Shown in pieces: positions 1 to 5,780 of a DNA stretch of 7,815 nucleotides (within the stretch, counting starts at the first letter, position 1; each line of letters starts with the position of its first letter). A program made the translations under genes and the position numbers. The stretch lies in contig JBMOHS010000180.1 in the NCBI GenBank assembly GCA_049317725.1, positions 1 through 7,815 on the forward strand. Direction: 5' to 3'. Below the pieces are notes generated by a model, which was not told the origin of the DNA, ran no database searches, and worked only from the letters and a program-made list of their open reading frames with translations. The DNA comes from CAIOZW01 sp049317725. Its GTDB lineage: Bacteria; Acidobacteriota; Blastocatellia; RBC074.

Positions 1-1
1 A

Positions 2-952
2 GAGAAGTTCACCGGCCAGTTCGATGGGGACATCCTCTGGAAATTCGACATGATCGAGGAGGTCGGCTCGCATCCGCACAACTTGGCGAACAGCTCCCCG
101 GTGATGTATGGAGATCTGATCTACCTCAGCACCTCGAATGGCCAGGACGAGAGCCACGTCAACATCCCCTCTCCGCGCGCGCACTCGATGATTGCGATCA
201 ACAAGAAGGATGGGACGCTCGCCTGGGAGGTCAACCACGTCGGGGAGAAGATCCTCCACGGCCAGTGGTCCTCTCCCGCGGTTGGGAAGATCGGGGATGT
301 CGTTCAGGTCGTCATTGGCGAGGGCGATGGCTGGGTCCGCGGGTACGAAGCCTCGACCGGCAACAAGCTCTGGGAGTTCGACACCAATCCGAAGGACTCT
401 GTCTGGCCCAAGACGCGCAATGAGATCATCAGCACGCCGATCATCTTCGAGGACCGGGTCTATCTCGCCAATGGGCAGGATCCAGAGCACGGCGAGGGGG
501 TTGGCCACCTCTACTGCATCGACGCGACCAAGCGTGGCGATCTCACCCAGGCCGGGCGGGTCTGGCATTTCGACAAGATTCGCCGCTCGATCTCGACCGG
601 GGCCCTCCACAACGGGCTGCTCTACTACTCCGACTTCAGCGGCTTTCTCCACTGCCTCGACGCCAAGACTGGGAAGGAGCTCTGGCAGCACGACATGTTC
701 GCCGCCATCTGGGGCTCCCCTGTCGTCATCGACGGGAAGGTCTACCTCGGAGACGAGGATGGGGACGTCGTCGTCCTCGAAGCGGGCCCGGAGAAGAAGC
801 TGATTGCGGAAATGAACATGGGCAGCTCGGTCTATGCCACCCCCGTCCCCGCCAACGGGGCCATCTTCCTGATGAATCGCAACCAGCTCTTCGCGCTTGC
901 GGTGGCGGGCGGCAACGGTGCCCCCAAGGCCGAGGGGAGTTCCGGGAAGTAG
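2..952 (+). CDS. PQQ-like beta-propeller repeat protein, 5'-truncated by the window edge
   Basis: The C-terminal 316 residues are visible, and the frame is open to the left edge, so the true start lies outside the window. The fragment is built of beta-propeller blades of the PQQ/quinoprotein type. Each has a strand such as SSPAV or STPII, a strand such as VYLGDEDGDVVVLEA, then a D-x-x-TGK-x-LW turn (LDAKTGKELWQHD at about residues 219-231). A family-like segment GQDPEHGEGVGHLYCID lies at about residues 158-174. This family is common in Planctomycetota and Acidobacteriota and is usually exported, but the signal region is not visible here. The vicinal Cys-Cys pair of true PQQ alcohol dehydrogenases is absent from this part, which has only two isolated cysteines. 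A structural or binding propeller (BamB-like) is therefore as likely as an active quinoprotein. It ends in a polar Gly/Ser/Lys tail at a TAG stop, 52 bases before the alcohol dehydrogenase start. The propeller fold is nearly certain; the function is unknown. Confidence 0.85.
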   Translation, partial: EKFTGQFDGDILWKFDMIEEVGSHPHNLANSSPVMYGDLIYLSTSNGQDESHVNIPSPRAHSMIAINKKDGTLAWEVNHVGEKILHGQWSSPAVGKIGDVVQVVIGEGDGWVRGYEASTGNKLWEFDTNPKDSVWPKTRNEIISTPIIFEDRVYLANGQDPEHGEGVGHLYCIDATKRGDLTQAGRVWHFDKIRRSISTGALHNGLLYYSDFSGFLHCLDAKTGKELWQHDMFAAIWGSPVVIDGKVYLGDEDGDVVVLEAGPEKKLIAEMNMGSSVYATPVPANGAIFLMNRNQLFALAVAGGNGAPKAEGSSGK

Positions 953-956
953 GTCG

Positions 957-998
957 AACAACCCTCTCCCGTGGAGAGAGGGGGCAGTGGGGAGAAGG
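957..998. repeat. REP-like palindromic element in the gap between propeller and ADH genes
   Basis: A pyrimidine arm (962-969) faces a purine arm (973-981). CTCTCC at 964-969 and GGAGAG at 973-978 pair perfectly across a three-base CGT loop. The stem extends by two C-G pairs past a bulged A979. A G-rich tail (980-998) follows. The CCCTCTCC...GAGAGGGGG...GGGGAG layout resembles short dispersed palindromes that fill intergenic gaps in many GC-rich genomes, where chance translation reads like NPLPWREG or PLSPRERV. Both readings occur here. Only one copy is in the window, so dispersal is inferred from memory of such elements and not shown. Confidence 0.45.
991..998 (+). promoter_or_regulatory. Ribosome binding site of the iron ADH gene
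   Basis: GGAGAAGG ends six bases before the ATG at 1005 and sets the start of the dehydrogenase there. Earlier in-frame codons back to 897 would overlap the upstream propeller gene and precede the conserved N-terminus. The site sits in the purine-rich tail of the palindromic element, so element and translation signal are physically joined. Confidence 0.65.
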
Positions 999-1004
999 CG
1001 GCGG

Positions 1005-2195
1005 ATGGAGCCCTTCGAGTATCTCAATCGGACTCGGCTGGTCTTTGGAGAGGGAGCGCTCGACCAGCTTGGATCGTGGGCGCGACAGCTCCGGTTTCGC
1101 TCGACCCTGCTGGTGGCGGATCGAGGAATGGTCGCGTGTGGCTACGTCGATCGTGCCCGCCAACTGCTCGAGGCGCAGGGAATCGGGGTCGTTCCCTTCC
1201 ACGACTTTGGGGAGAATCCGGACACTCGTGAGGTCGAGGCCGGCCGGGAGGTCGCTGCCCGCGCGGCCATCGACTCCCTGGTCGCACTGGGGGGAGGCAG
1301 CTCTCTCGACTGTGCCAAGGGGATCAACTTCCTCCTCACCGGCGGCGGTTCGATGCGGGACTACTGGGGGCACGGCAAGCTCTCGGCGAGGGGGGCCTCT
1401 CCAATGGCTCCCCAGATGTTCCCACAGATGTTGCCCCAGATGTTGCCAATGATCGGGATCCCGACGACTGCTGGAACCGGCAGCGAGGCGCAACAGTACG
1501 CCCTCATCTCCGATGCCGAGACCCACACCAAGATGGCCTGCGGGGATGAGCAGGCGGCCTTCCGTGTCGCCATTCTTGATCCCTGCCTGACCCTGACCAT
1601 GCCCCGGGAGCTGACCGCGACGACCGGCTACGACGCGATCTCCCACGCCGTCGAGTCGTATGTCACCCGCCAACGCACCCCTCTCTCTCGGCTCTACTCG
1701 CTCGAGGCGTGGCGGTTGTTGGAGCGCAACTACGAACGAGTCCTCGCTGATCCTGATGATGTCGCGGCGCGTGGAGAGATGTTGCTCGGGTCGTACTTGG
1801 CCGGAATGGCCATCGAGGCGTCGATGCTCGGTGCAGCCCACTCCTGCGCGAACCCCCTCACCCGCCATCACGGGATCGCACACGGACAGGCGATTGCACT
1901 GATGCTGCCGCCGATTGTCCGCTGGAATGGCCAGGTCGTCGACGACCTCTACGCGGAACTGCTGGCAGCAGCAGGCCGGGAAGGGACTCGTGGATCCTCC
2001 GCCTTCCGCCTTGCCGAGCGACTCGAAACCCTGCGTCGGACGGGTGGCCTCCCCGAATCCCTGCGTCAAGTTCAGATCGAGAAGACGGATCTGCCTCTCC
2101 TCGCCGCCGAGGCTGCACAACAATGGACAGGGAACTTCAATCCCCGCCAGTGGACCGAAGAGGGAGCCTTGGAGGTCTATCAAACTGCCTTATGA
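1005..2195 (+). CDS. Iron-containing alcohol dehydrogenase (group III, Fe-ADH)
   Basis: A 396-residue protein, normal for this family of cytoplasmic NAD(P)-dependent enzymes that interconvert alcohols and aldehydes or ketones. The N-terminal half is the dinucleotide-binding domain, with the GGGSSLDCAK signature at residues 96-105 and PTTAGTGSEAQ at 153-163. The C-terminal helical domain carries the metal site. D210 and H214 (GYDAISHAVESY), H279 (GAAHS) and H293 (GIAHGQA) match the Asp/His/His/His ligand set and spacing of lactaldehyde reductase FucO. The enzyme is therefore probably active with Fe2+ (or Zn2+). The true substrate cannot be read from sequence. Residues 136-147 hold an extra PQM(F/L) tandem repeat just before the PTTAGTGSE loop, where relatives have a short LLPMI segment. 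The start at 1005 fits the ribosome binding site and the usual family N-terminus. The TGA stop overlaps the next gene's ATG, implying translational coupling with the Tat-exported propeller gene. Confidence 0.95.
   Translation: MEPFEYLNRTRLVFGEGALDQLGSWARQLRFRSTLLVADRGMVACGYVDRARQLLEAQGIGVVPFHDFGENPDTREVEAGREVAARAAIDSLVALGGGSSLDCAKGINFLLTGGGSMRDYWGHGKLSARGASPMAPQMFPQMLPQMLPMIGIPTTAGTGSEAQQYALISDAETHTKMACGDEQAAFRVAILDPCLTLTMPRELTATTGYDAISHAVESYVTRQRTPLSRLYSLEAWRLLERNYERVLADPDDVAARGEMLLGSYLAGMAIEASMLGAAHSCANPLTRHHGIAHGQAIALMLPPIVRWNGQVVDDLYAELLAAAGREGTRGSSAFRLAERLETLRRTGGLPESLRQVQIEKTDLPLLAAEAAQQWTGNFNPRQWTEEGALEVYQTAL
1410..1445 (+). repeat. In-frame 12-base tandem repeat, three units, inside the ADH gene
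   Basis: Three direct units lie head to tail at 1410-1421, 1422-1433 and 1434-1445, each close to CCCCAGATGTTG with one or two base changes. They encode P-Q-M-F, P-Q-M-L and P-Q-M-L, followed by P-M-I. The unit length is a multiple of three, so the frame is kept. It looks like recent replication slippage of an original LPM segment in the coenzyme-binding domain. Confidence 0.85.
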
Positions 2196-3319
2196 AGATC
2201 GATCGCCGGACTTTTTTGATCTCGTCGACCTTGTCCACAGGCCTGTTGGCGCCTCTCGTCAGCCAGTCCCAGACAGCTGACCAGTGGCCTCAATTTCGCG
2301 GCAACTCCCGCAATACTGGCGTCTCCCCGGCGTCCCTCACCGAGCCACTCAAGCTGCTCTGGAGCCATGATGCCGGAGACGTCATCGAGTCCTCGGCGGC
2401 GATCGTCGACGGAACGGTCTATGTTGGTGCCGGCGTGGGGGACCTCCTCGCCCTCGACCTCGCCACCGGCAAGCTGAAATGGAAGTATCGCATCGGGGAG
2501 CCGATTGGCGAGTCCTCCCCGGCGGTTGGCGGAGGGCTGGTCTTCATTGGCGATCTGGCGGGGGTCTTCCACGCCGTCCAGGCAAGGGATGGCCGGGGTG
2601 TCTGGACCTACAAAACGGGCGGGGAGATCAAGTCTTCTCCGGTACTGGTGGGAGACCGGATCCTGATCGGGTCGTACGATGGAGACCTCTACTGCTTTCA
2701 TGCGCGGGACGGCAAGACCGTCTGGCGGTTCCGGACCGAGAACTACGTCCATGGAACCCCGGCGATCGTCGACGGCGTCGCCTATTTTGCCGGTTGTGAC
2801 GAGATCTTTCACGGGGTGCGCGTCACGGATGGCCGGGAGGCCTTCAAGCTTCCCGCCGGCGGCAACACCGCCTCCTCGGTGGCTTTCGAAGGGGAGACTG
2901 CCTTCTTTGGCAACTTCAACAACGAGGTCGTCAGCCTCAACCTGCGCGCCCGACGTCAGGGCTGGGTCTACTCCCACTCGACCCGTCAGTTCCCCTTCTA
3001 CTCCTCCCCGGCTGTCCTCGATGGCAATGTCGTCATCGGAGGTCGCGACAAGATGGTCCACTGCCTCGACGCGAAGACAGGCAAGGCGCGTTGGACCCTG
3101 GCGACGCGGGCCCGCGTCGAGTCCTCCCCCTTGATCGCCGGGGGGCGGGTCTATGTTGGTTCGAACGACGGCCGGCTCTACGTGCTCGACTTGGCGACAG
3201 GGGCCAAGCGCTGGGAGTTCAATGCCGGTGGGGCCATCTCTGCCTCCCCCGCCCTTGCCGGGGGCCGCCTCGTTGTCGGCGACCATCAGGGACGGATCTA
3301 TTGCTTCGGCAGCGCCTGA
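2192..3319 (+). CDS. Tat-exported eight-bladed PQQ-like beta-propeller protein
   Basis: A 375-residue protein. The ATG at 2192 overlaps the ADH stop (ATGA). A GGAGGT lies 15 bases upstream, too far for a normal ribosome binding site, so coupled re-initiation is likely. An earlier in-frame ATG at 2123 lies inside the ADH gene and would put 23 residues before the signal peptide. The N-terminus reads MKIDRRTFLISS and then a hydrophobic stretch to about residue 24. It matches a twin-arginine signal (R5-R6-x-F-L), so export of the folded protein to the periplasm is expected. WPQFRGNSRNTG (32-43) is the typical opening of this family. Eight repeats of about 40 residues then start near residues 67, 107, 148, 188, 228, 271, 311 and 351. 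The last lacks its outer strand, which the N-terminal segment LKLLWSHDAG would supply, closing an eight-bladed ring. PQQ-enzyme catalytic features are not evident, so it may bind or scaffold like BamB. A link to the co-translated dehydrogenase is inferred from gene order only. Confidence 0.92.
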   Translation: MKIDRRTFLISSTLSTGLLAPLVSQSQTADQWPQFRGNSRNTGVSPASLTEPLKLLWSHDAGDVIESSAAIVDGTVYVGAGVGDLLALDLATGKLKWKYRIGEPIGESSPAVGGGLVFIGDLAGVFHAVQARDGRGVWTYKTGGEIKSSPVLVGDRILIGSYDGDLYCFHARDGKTVWRFRTENYVHGTPAIVDGVAYFAGCDEIFHGVRVTDGREAFKLPAGGNTASSVAFEGETAFFGNFNNEVVSLNLRARRQGWVYSHSTRQFPFYSSPAVLDGNVVIGGRDKMVHCLDAKTGKARWTLATRARVESSPLIAGGRVYVGSNDGRLYVLDLATGAKRWEFNAGGAISASPALAGGRLVVGDHQGRIYCFGSA

Positions 3320-3362
3320 ACGAGCGGACTCGACTCTCCCCAGCTTTTCCGCTGATTCCCCC

Positions 3363-4199
3363 CTACGGTGCGACGACGTTGGTCAGCGTTCCGATCGAGT
3401 CGATGGTGATGCGGATCTCATCGCCCGGTTCGAGTGTGAACTCGTCCGGCGGAACGATCCCTGTACCCGTCAGGAGAAAGCATCCGTCCGGAAATTCGTC
3501 TTCCCGGAAGAGATACTCGACCAGTTCTTTTGGGGATCGCTTGAGGTTGGCGAGCGTCGTCTCCCCCTGGAACGCGATTGCTGTGCCGCGTTGAATCTCG
3601 AGGAGGATGCGGGTTCCGGCGTCGAGCGGCTCAGGCTGGACGAGGATGCAGGGGCCCAGTCCGCAGCAACCGGCGTAGACCTTGGCCTGCGGAAGATAGA
3701 GCGGATTCTCCCCCTCGATATCGCGCGAGCTCATGTCGTTTCCGATCGTGTAGCCGATGATCTGGCCGTACCGGTTGACGACGAGCGTCAGTTCCGGCTC
3801 GGGTACATTCCAGCGTGAGTCGCGCCGAATGCGGACCGGCTGCCCCGGGCCGGCGACCCGGCGCGGGGAGGCCTTGAAGAAGAGCTCTGGCCGATCTGCC
3901 GCGTAGACTCGATCGTAGAAGTCCCCTCCACCGGCCGCCTTCGACTCCTCCATCCGCGCCGTGCGACTGCGAAAATAGGTGACTCCCGCCGCCCAGACCT
4001 CCTGCCGCGAGATCGGTGCGACCGCGTCCCGCTGCGGATCGAACCGTGTCAGACGCTGTGCCCGCCGGGAGAGGCTGATCAACGTCTGGTCGAGGTCCTG
4101 CTGGTTGAGCAACACATCCCAATCGATGTCGGGCAACTGCAGAAACTCCCCACGGTCCTCCATCACCGATCCATTCGCTGTTCGATAGAGCTTGATCAT
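3363..4199 (-). CDS. Fumarylacetoacetate hydrolase (FAH) family protein, possibly a 2-keto-3-deoxy sugar acid dehydratase
   Basis: A 278-residue cytoplasmic enzyme, a usual length for this family. The C-terminal FAH fold shows the metal-binding pattern: E134 and E136 in VPEPELTLVVN, and D155 in GYTIGNDMSSRDIEG. FFKAS (107-111) and a glycine-rich LLTGTGIVPP segment (242-251) are also present. Members bind Mg2+ or Mn2+ and hydrolyse, hydrate, dehydrate or decarboxylate 2-keto acids. The run NPLYLPQAKVYAGCCGLGP (165-183) recalls 2-keto-3-deoxy-D-arabinonate dehydratase-like members better than fumarylacetoacetase itself. That points to oxidative sugar-acid breakdown, but the substrate is unproven. 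The ATG at 4199 is chosen because MIKLYRTANG is a typical N-terminus, with a purine-rich GAGAGGGG about 10-11 bases upstream. An in-frame extension to 4280 shows no conserved features. The gene converges on the propeller/ADH unit with a 43-base gap and is probably expressed separately from it. Confidence 0.92.
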   Translation of the reverse strand: MIKLYRTANGSVMEDRGEFLQLPDIDWDVLLNQQDLDQTLISLSRRAQRLTRFDPQRDAVAPISRQEVWAAGVTYFRSRTARMEESKAAGGGDFYDRVYAADRPELFFKASPRRVAGPGQPVRIRRDSRWNVPEPELTLVVNRYGQIIGYTIGNDMSSRDIEGENPLYLPQAKVYAGCCGLGPCILVQPEPLDAGTRILLEIQRGTAIAFQGETTLANLKRSPKELVEYLFREDEFPDGCFLLTGTGIVPPDEFTLEPGDEIRITIDSIGTLTNVVAP

Positions 4200-4287
4200 C
4201 AGTCGATTGTCCCCTCTCTGCTGCCCTGTTTTGGCGATCCCGAAGCTCCGTCTTTTCCGGAGTCCGCTGGCGCCGCACACGATAACA

Positions 4288-4313
4288 CAGGGACCACCCC
4301 TATGGTAGCCCTG
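4288..4313. other. Imperfect inverted repeat in the 263-base gap upstream of the FAH gene
   Basis: CAGGG (4288-4292) plus ACCA (4293-4296) pair with TGGT (4303-4306) and CCCTG (4309-4313), giving nine pairs with a two-base AG bulge and a six-base loop. It lies about 90 bases upstream of the FAH start, in the only sizeable gap on this strand (4200-4463). It could be an operator or a leader hairpin. It lacks a T-run on either strand, so it is not a standard terminator. I saw no convincing promoter, and no gene, elsewhere in that gap. Confidence 0.4.
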
Positions 4314-4463
4314 CTCCGGTGCCGCGAACCCACGACCAAAAGAGAGTCACAAATCAGGAGAAGGACCCGGCCGTTCAGAATTGTTTCGACCGCTTCTCCT
4401 CTTTGTGCTGCCGTTTGGCGAGTGTTGCCGAAGGACCGGTGTCTCAACGCCGGAGGGTCCTGC

Positions 4464-5012
4464 CTACTCTTCCGGCGGGGTAATGGCACGACCTCCACCG
4501 AGGAGGTCGTTGATGGCGCGGAGGCGAATGCGGCGGACGGCGTCGACGCTGGGCTGGCTCTCCTCCCGCAGCTCGTAAGGAAGTTCGGCGAGGAGGGCGT
4601 CGAGCGGGTTGTTCTGTCGAAAGATCGCCTGTTCGAGGCGTTTGAGGTTATGGTCGCGGTCTTTGCGTCGCGTTGGCGGAAGGGCGCGGGTGTAGCGATC
4701 GGCATAGCCGATGAGGGAGACGAAGAGGGCGAGTTGCTCCCGTGCTTCGAGAGAGCGGTTCTGCCGCGCGAGGCTGAGCGCCCCCTCCACCCGTTGGGCA
4801 GAAATTTTGAGAACTGCCTCGACGTGTGCGCGGGGCGCGGTGGCTCGTTGGAGGGTCGCGACCTCCTTTTCAGCAAGGCCGGTTGGCCAGGAGAGGGGAG
4901 GCTCTTGCCCGCCCGCCCGGCCTGACCAGGCGGCGCAGACCAAGAGGAGGGCGGCCCCAGCCAGCCGGGCTCCCGCTCGTGCCATCTGTTGTCGGTTCAA
5001 CCCGCCTGTCAC
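4464..5012 (-). CDS. Small exported helical protein of unknown function
   Basis: A 182-residue protein if started at the GTG at 5012. A signal peptide is clear: an arginine-containing N-region, a hydrophobic core LAGAALLLVCAAW at residues 17-29, and a likely signal peptidase I site near SGRAGG. The one core cysteine is in LLVC, a poor lipobox, so a lipoprotein is unlikely. The mature part is charged and predicted mostly helical (about 50-170). It contains ALSLARQNRSLEAREQLALFVSL, then ADRYTRALPPTRRKDRDHN, KRLEQAIFRQNNPLDALLAELP and IRLRAINDLLGG. The style resembles uncharacterised acidobacterial secreted proteins, but no named domain was recognised. The GTG start is preferred because AAGGAG lies ten bases ahead. 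The ATG at 4985 (173 residues) keeps the whole signal core but has no good ribosome binding site. It starts 31 bases after the zinc-ribbon gene and is probably cotranscribed with it. Confidence 0.8.
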   Translation of the reverse strand: MTGGLNRQQMARAGARLAGAALLLVCAAWSGRAGGQEPPLSWPTGLAEKEVATLQRATAPRAHVEAVLKISAQRVEGALSLARQNRSLEAREQLALFVSLIGYADRYTRALPPTRRKDRDHNLKRLEQAIFRQNNPLDALLAELPYELREESQPSVDAVRRIRLRAINDLLGGGRAITPPEE

Positions 5013-5022
5013 GCTCCCCTTT

Positions 5023-5028
5023 CTCCTT
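5023..5028 (-). promoter_or_regulatory. Ribosome binding site deciding the GTG start of the small exported protein
   Basis: AAGGAG on the minus strand ends ten bases before the GTG at 5012-5010. The downstream ATG (4985) has only a weak GGCGGG 15 or more bases away. The site lies in the short gap after the zinc-ribbon gene stop (TAG at 5046-5044), as expected inside an operon. Confidence 0.5.
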
Positions 5029-5043
5029 TCTTCCCGGCAGGTC

Positions 5044-5643
5044 CTACGCTTTACGAGATTGGTTCTCGGCCATCTCCCCGATGACCGGGAGGGCGAACCG
5101 GTTGCCAAGATAGGCTTGATACATCAGCCAACCGGTACCACCGATCGCGAGCAGGCGAAGTCCAGTATCCATCATCGCTTCGAGGAAGCTGGGAAGAACA
5201 ATCGAAACGATTCCCAGCATGACATTGAGCAGCGTGATGGCAACAAAGAAGAAGATCGACTGGTAGGCGTGGAAGCGCACGAACGGGTCCCGGTGGTAGG
5301 GCGAGAGGACGAGGAAGAGGATTCCGGTCACAAAAGAGAGCGGGTAGCAGAGCATCCCGGCCATGTTCGGCGTCAGTTCACCAGTCCCAGCTCGCTGGGA
5401 GGGCGGGGGCGATGGCGGCAAGGCCCCCGGGGACGGCAGCCCAGGAAGGCGTGCGGTCTTGTCCATTGTAGGATCCAGCGTTAGGGTTTGGGATGGGGGA
5501 AAGTTGCCAGGCAGTCGGGCATCCGCGTGGCCACTCCCGTCTGGTGAGGCGGGCTGTGTCGGCAGCAGCCGGGCTCCACATTTGTTACAGAACCGATTGG
5601 TGTCACTGACGGCGACCCCACACTCGTGGCAGAACCGATTCAT
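5044..5643 (-). CDS. Zinc-ribbon protein with C-terminal DUF4870-like membrane domain
   Basis: A 199-residue protein. The first 22 residues form a compact zinc ribbon: C5-x2-C8 and C19-x2-C22, in the common FCxxCG form. A proline/glycine/serine-rich linker (about 29-90) follows. Three hydrophobic segments come next: about 97-114, 127-150 and 161-178. Between the first two lies SPYHRDPFVRFHAYQS (114-129), and the end is LGNRFALPVIGEMAENQ. This matches the layout of DUF4870/YtxG-like small membrane proteins, in which a conserved FHAxQS segment follows the first membrane helix. The ribbon should face the cytoplasm. The function of the family is unknown; a sensor or scaffold role is a guess. The start is secure: GGAGGG at 5656-5651 lies seven bases before the ATG. 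It reads into the small exported protein 31 bases downstream, and an upstream leader hairpin precedes it. Confidence 0.9.
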   Translation of the reverse strand: MNRFCHECGVAVSDTNRFCNKCGARLLPTQPASPDGSGHADARLPGNFPPSQTLTLDPTMDKTARLPGLPSPGALPPSPPPSQRAGTGELTPNMAGMLCYPLSFVTGILFLVLSPYHRDPFVRFHAYQSIFFFVAITLLNVMLGIVSIVLPSFLEAMMDTGLRLLAIGGTGWLMYQAYLGNRFALPVIGEMAENQSRKA

Positions 5644-5664
5644 CTCGCAACCCTCCAGGTGTCG

Positions 5665-5686
5665 ATCCCGGGGGGCATCCCCGGAT
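5665..5686 (-). other. GC-rich hairpin in the leader of the zinc-ribbon gene
   Basis: ATCC (5665-5668) and GGGG (5670-5673) pair with CCCC (5679-5682) and GGAT (5683-5686) around a five-base loop, with one bulged C. It ends eight bases before the ribosome binding site (5656-5651) of the zinc-ribbon gene. No T-run follows on either strand, so it is not a classical terminator. It may modulate translation or mRNA stability. Confidence 0.4.
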
Positions 5687-5708
5687 ATTCTCTTCGGTAA
5701 TCTCTCTG

Positions 5709-5735
5709 TTTATCCGTTTTCCGTCGGGCAGACAA
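5709..5735 (-). promoter_or_regulatory. Possible weak sigma-70-like promoter for the zinc-ribbon operon
   Basis: On the minus strand TTGTCT (5735-5730) and GATAAA (5714-5709) are separated by 15 bases, shorter than the ideal 17. It is the best match in the 135-base gap between the Omp85 stop and the zinc-ribbon start. In a phylum with poorly known promoters this is only a suggestion. Confidence 0.2.
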
Positions 5736-5754
5736 GACTGGATGGGGCCAGCTG

Positions 5755-5780
5755 CCTCTTTTCCCCCCTCTCTTTTTTCT
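5755..5780. other. Uninterrupted 26-base polypyrimidine/polypurine tract
   Basis: Every base from 5755 to 5780 is C or T on the plus strand, including a run of six C and a run of six T. It spans the end of the Omp85 gene and overlaps its TAG stop (5781-5779). On the Omp85 coding strand it is A/G only, so it cannot be the U-run of a terminator for that gene. Confidence 0.7.

Noticed and set aside
726..2183. Long minus-strand open frame of 485 codons opposite the propeller end and the ADH gene
   Set aside because: It is antisense to a well-supported Fe-ADH, its translation is low-complexity and Arg/Gly/Pro-rich with no domain, and long antisense frames are expected in GC-rich genes.
2180..3286. 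Minus-strand open frame of 368 codons opposite the Tat-propeller gene
   Set aside because: It mirrors the repeat structure of the real gene, has no recognisable domain and has no support from start-site context.
3323..3353. Possible bidirectional terminator between the convergent propeller and FAH genes (AGCGGA / TCCGCT)
   Set aside because: Only six pairs around a 19-base loop and no T-run on either side, so a chance match is as likely.
4242..4258. Small stem CTCCG / CGGAG in the gap upstream of the FAH gene
   Set aside because: Five pairs with a seven-base loop is expected by chance in GC-rich DNA, and the T-rich part lies in the loop and not after the stem.
4302..4925. Plus-strand open frame of 207 codons opposite the small exported protein
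   Set aside because: The minus-strand gene has a signal peptide, a ribosome binding site and operon spacing; the plus-strand product shows no such features.
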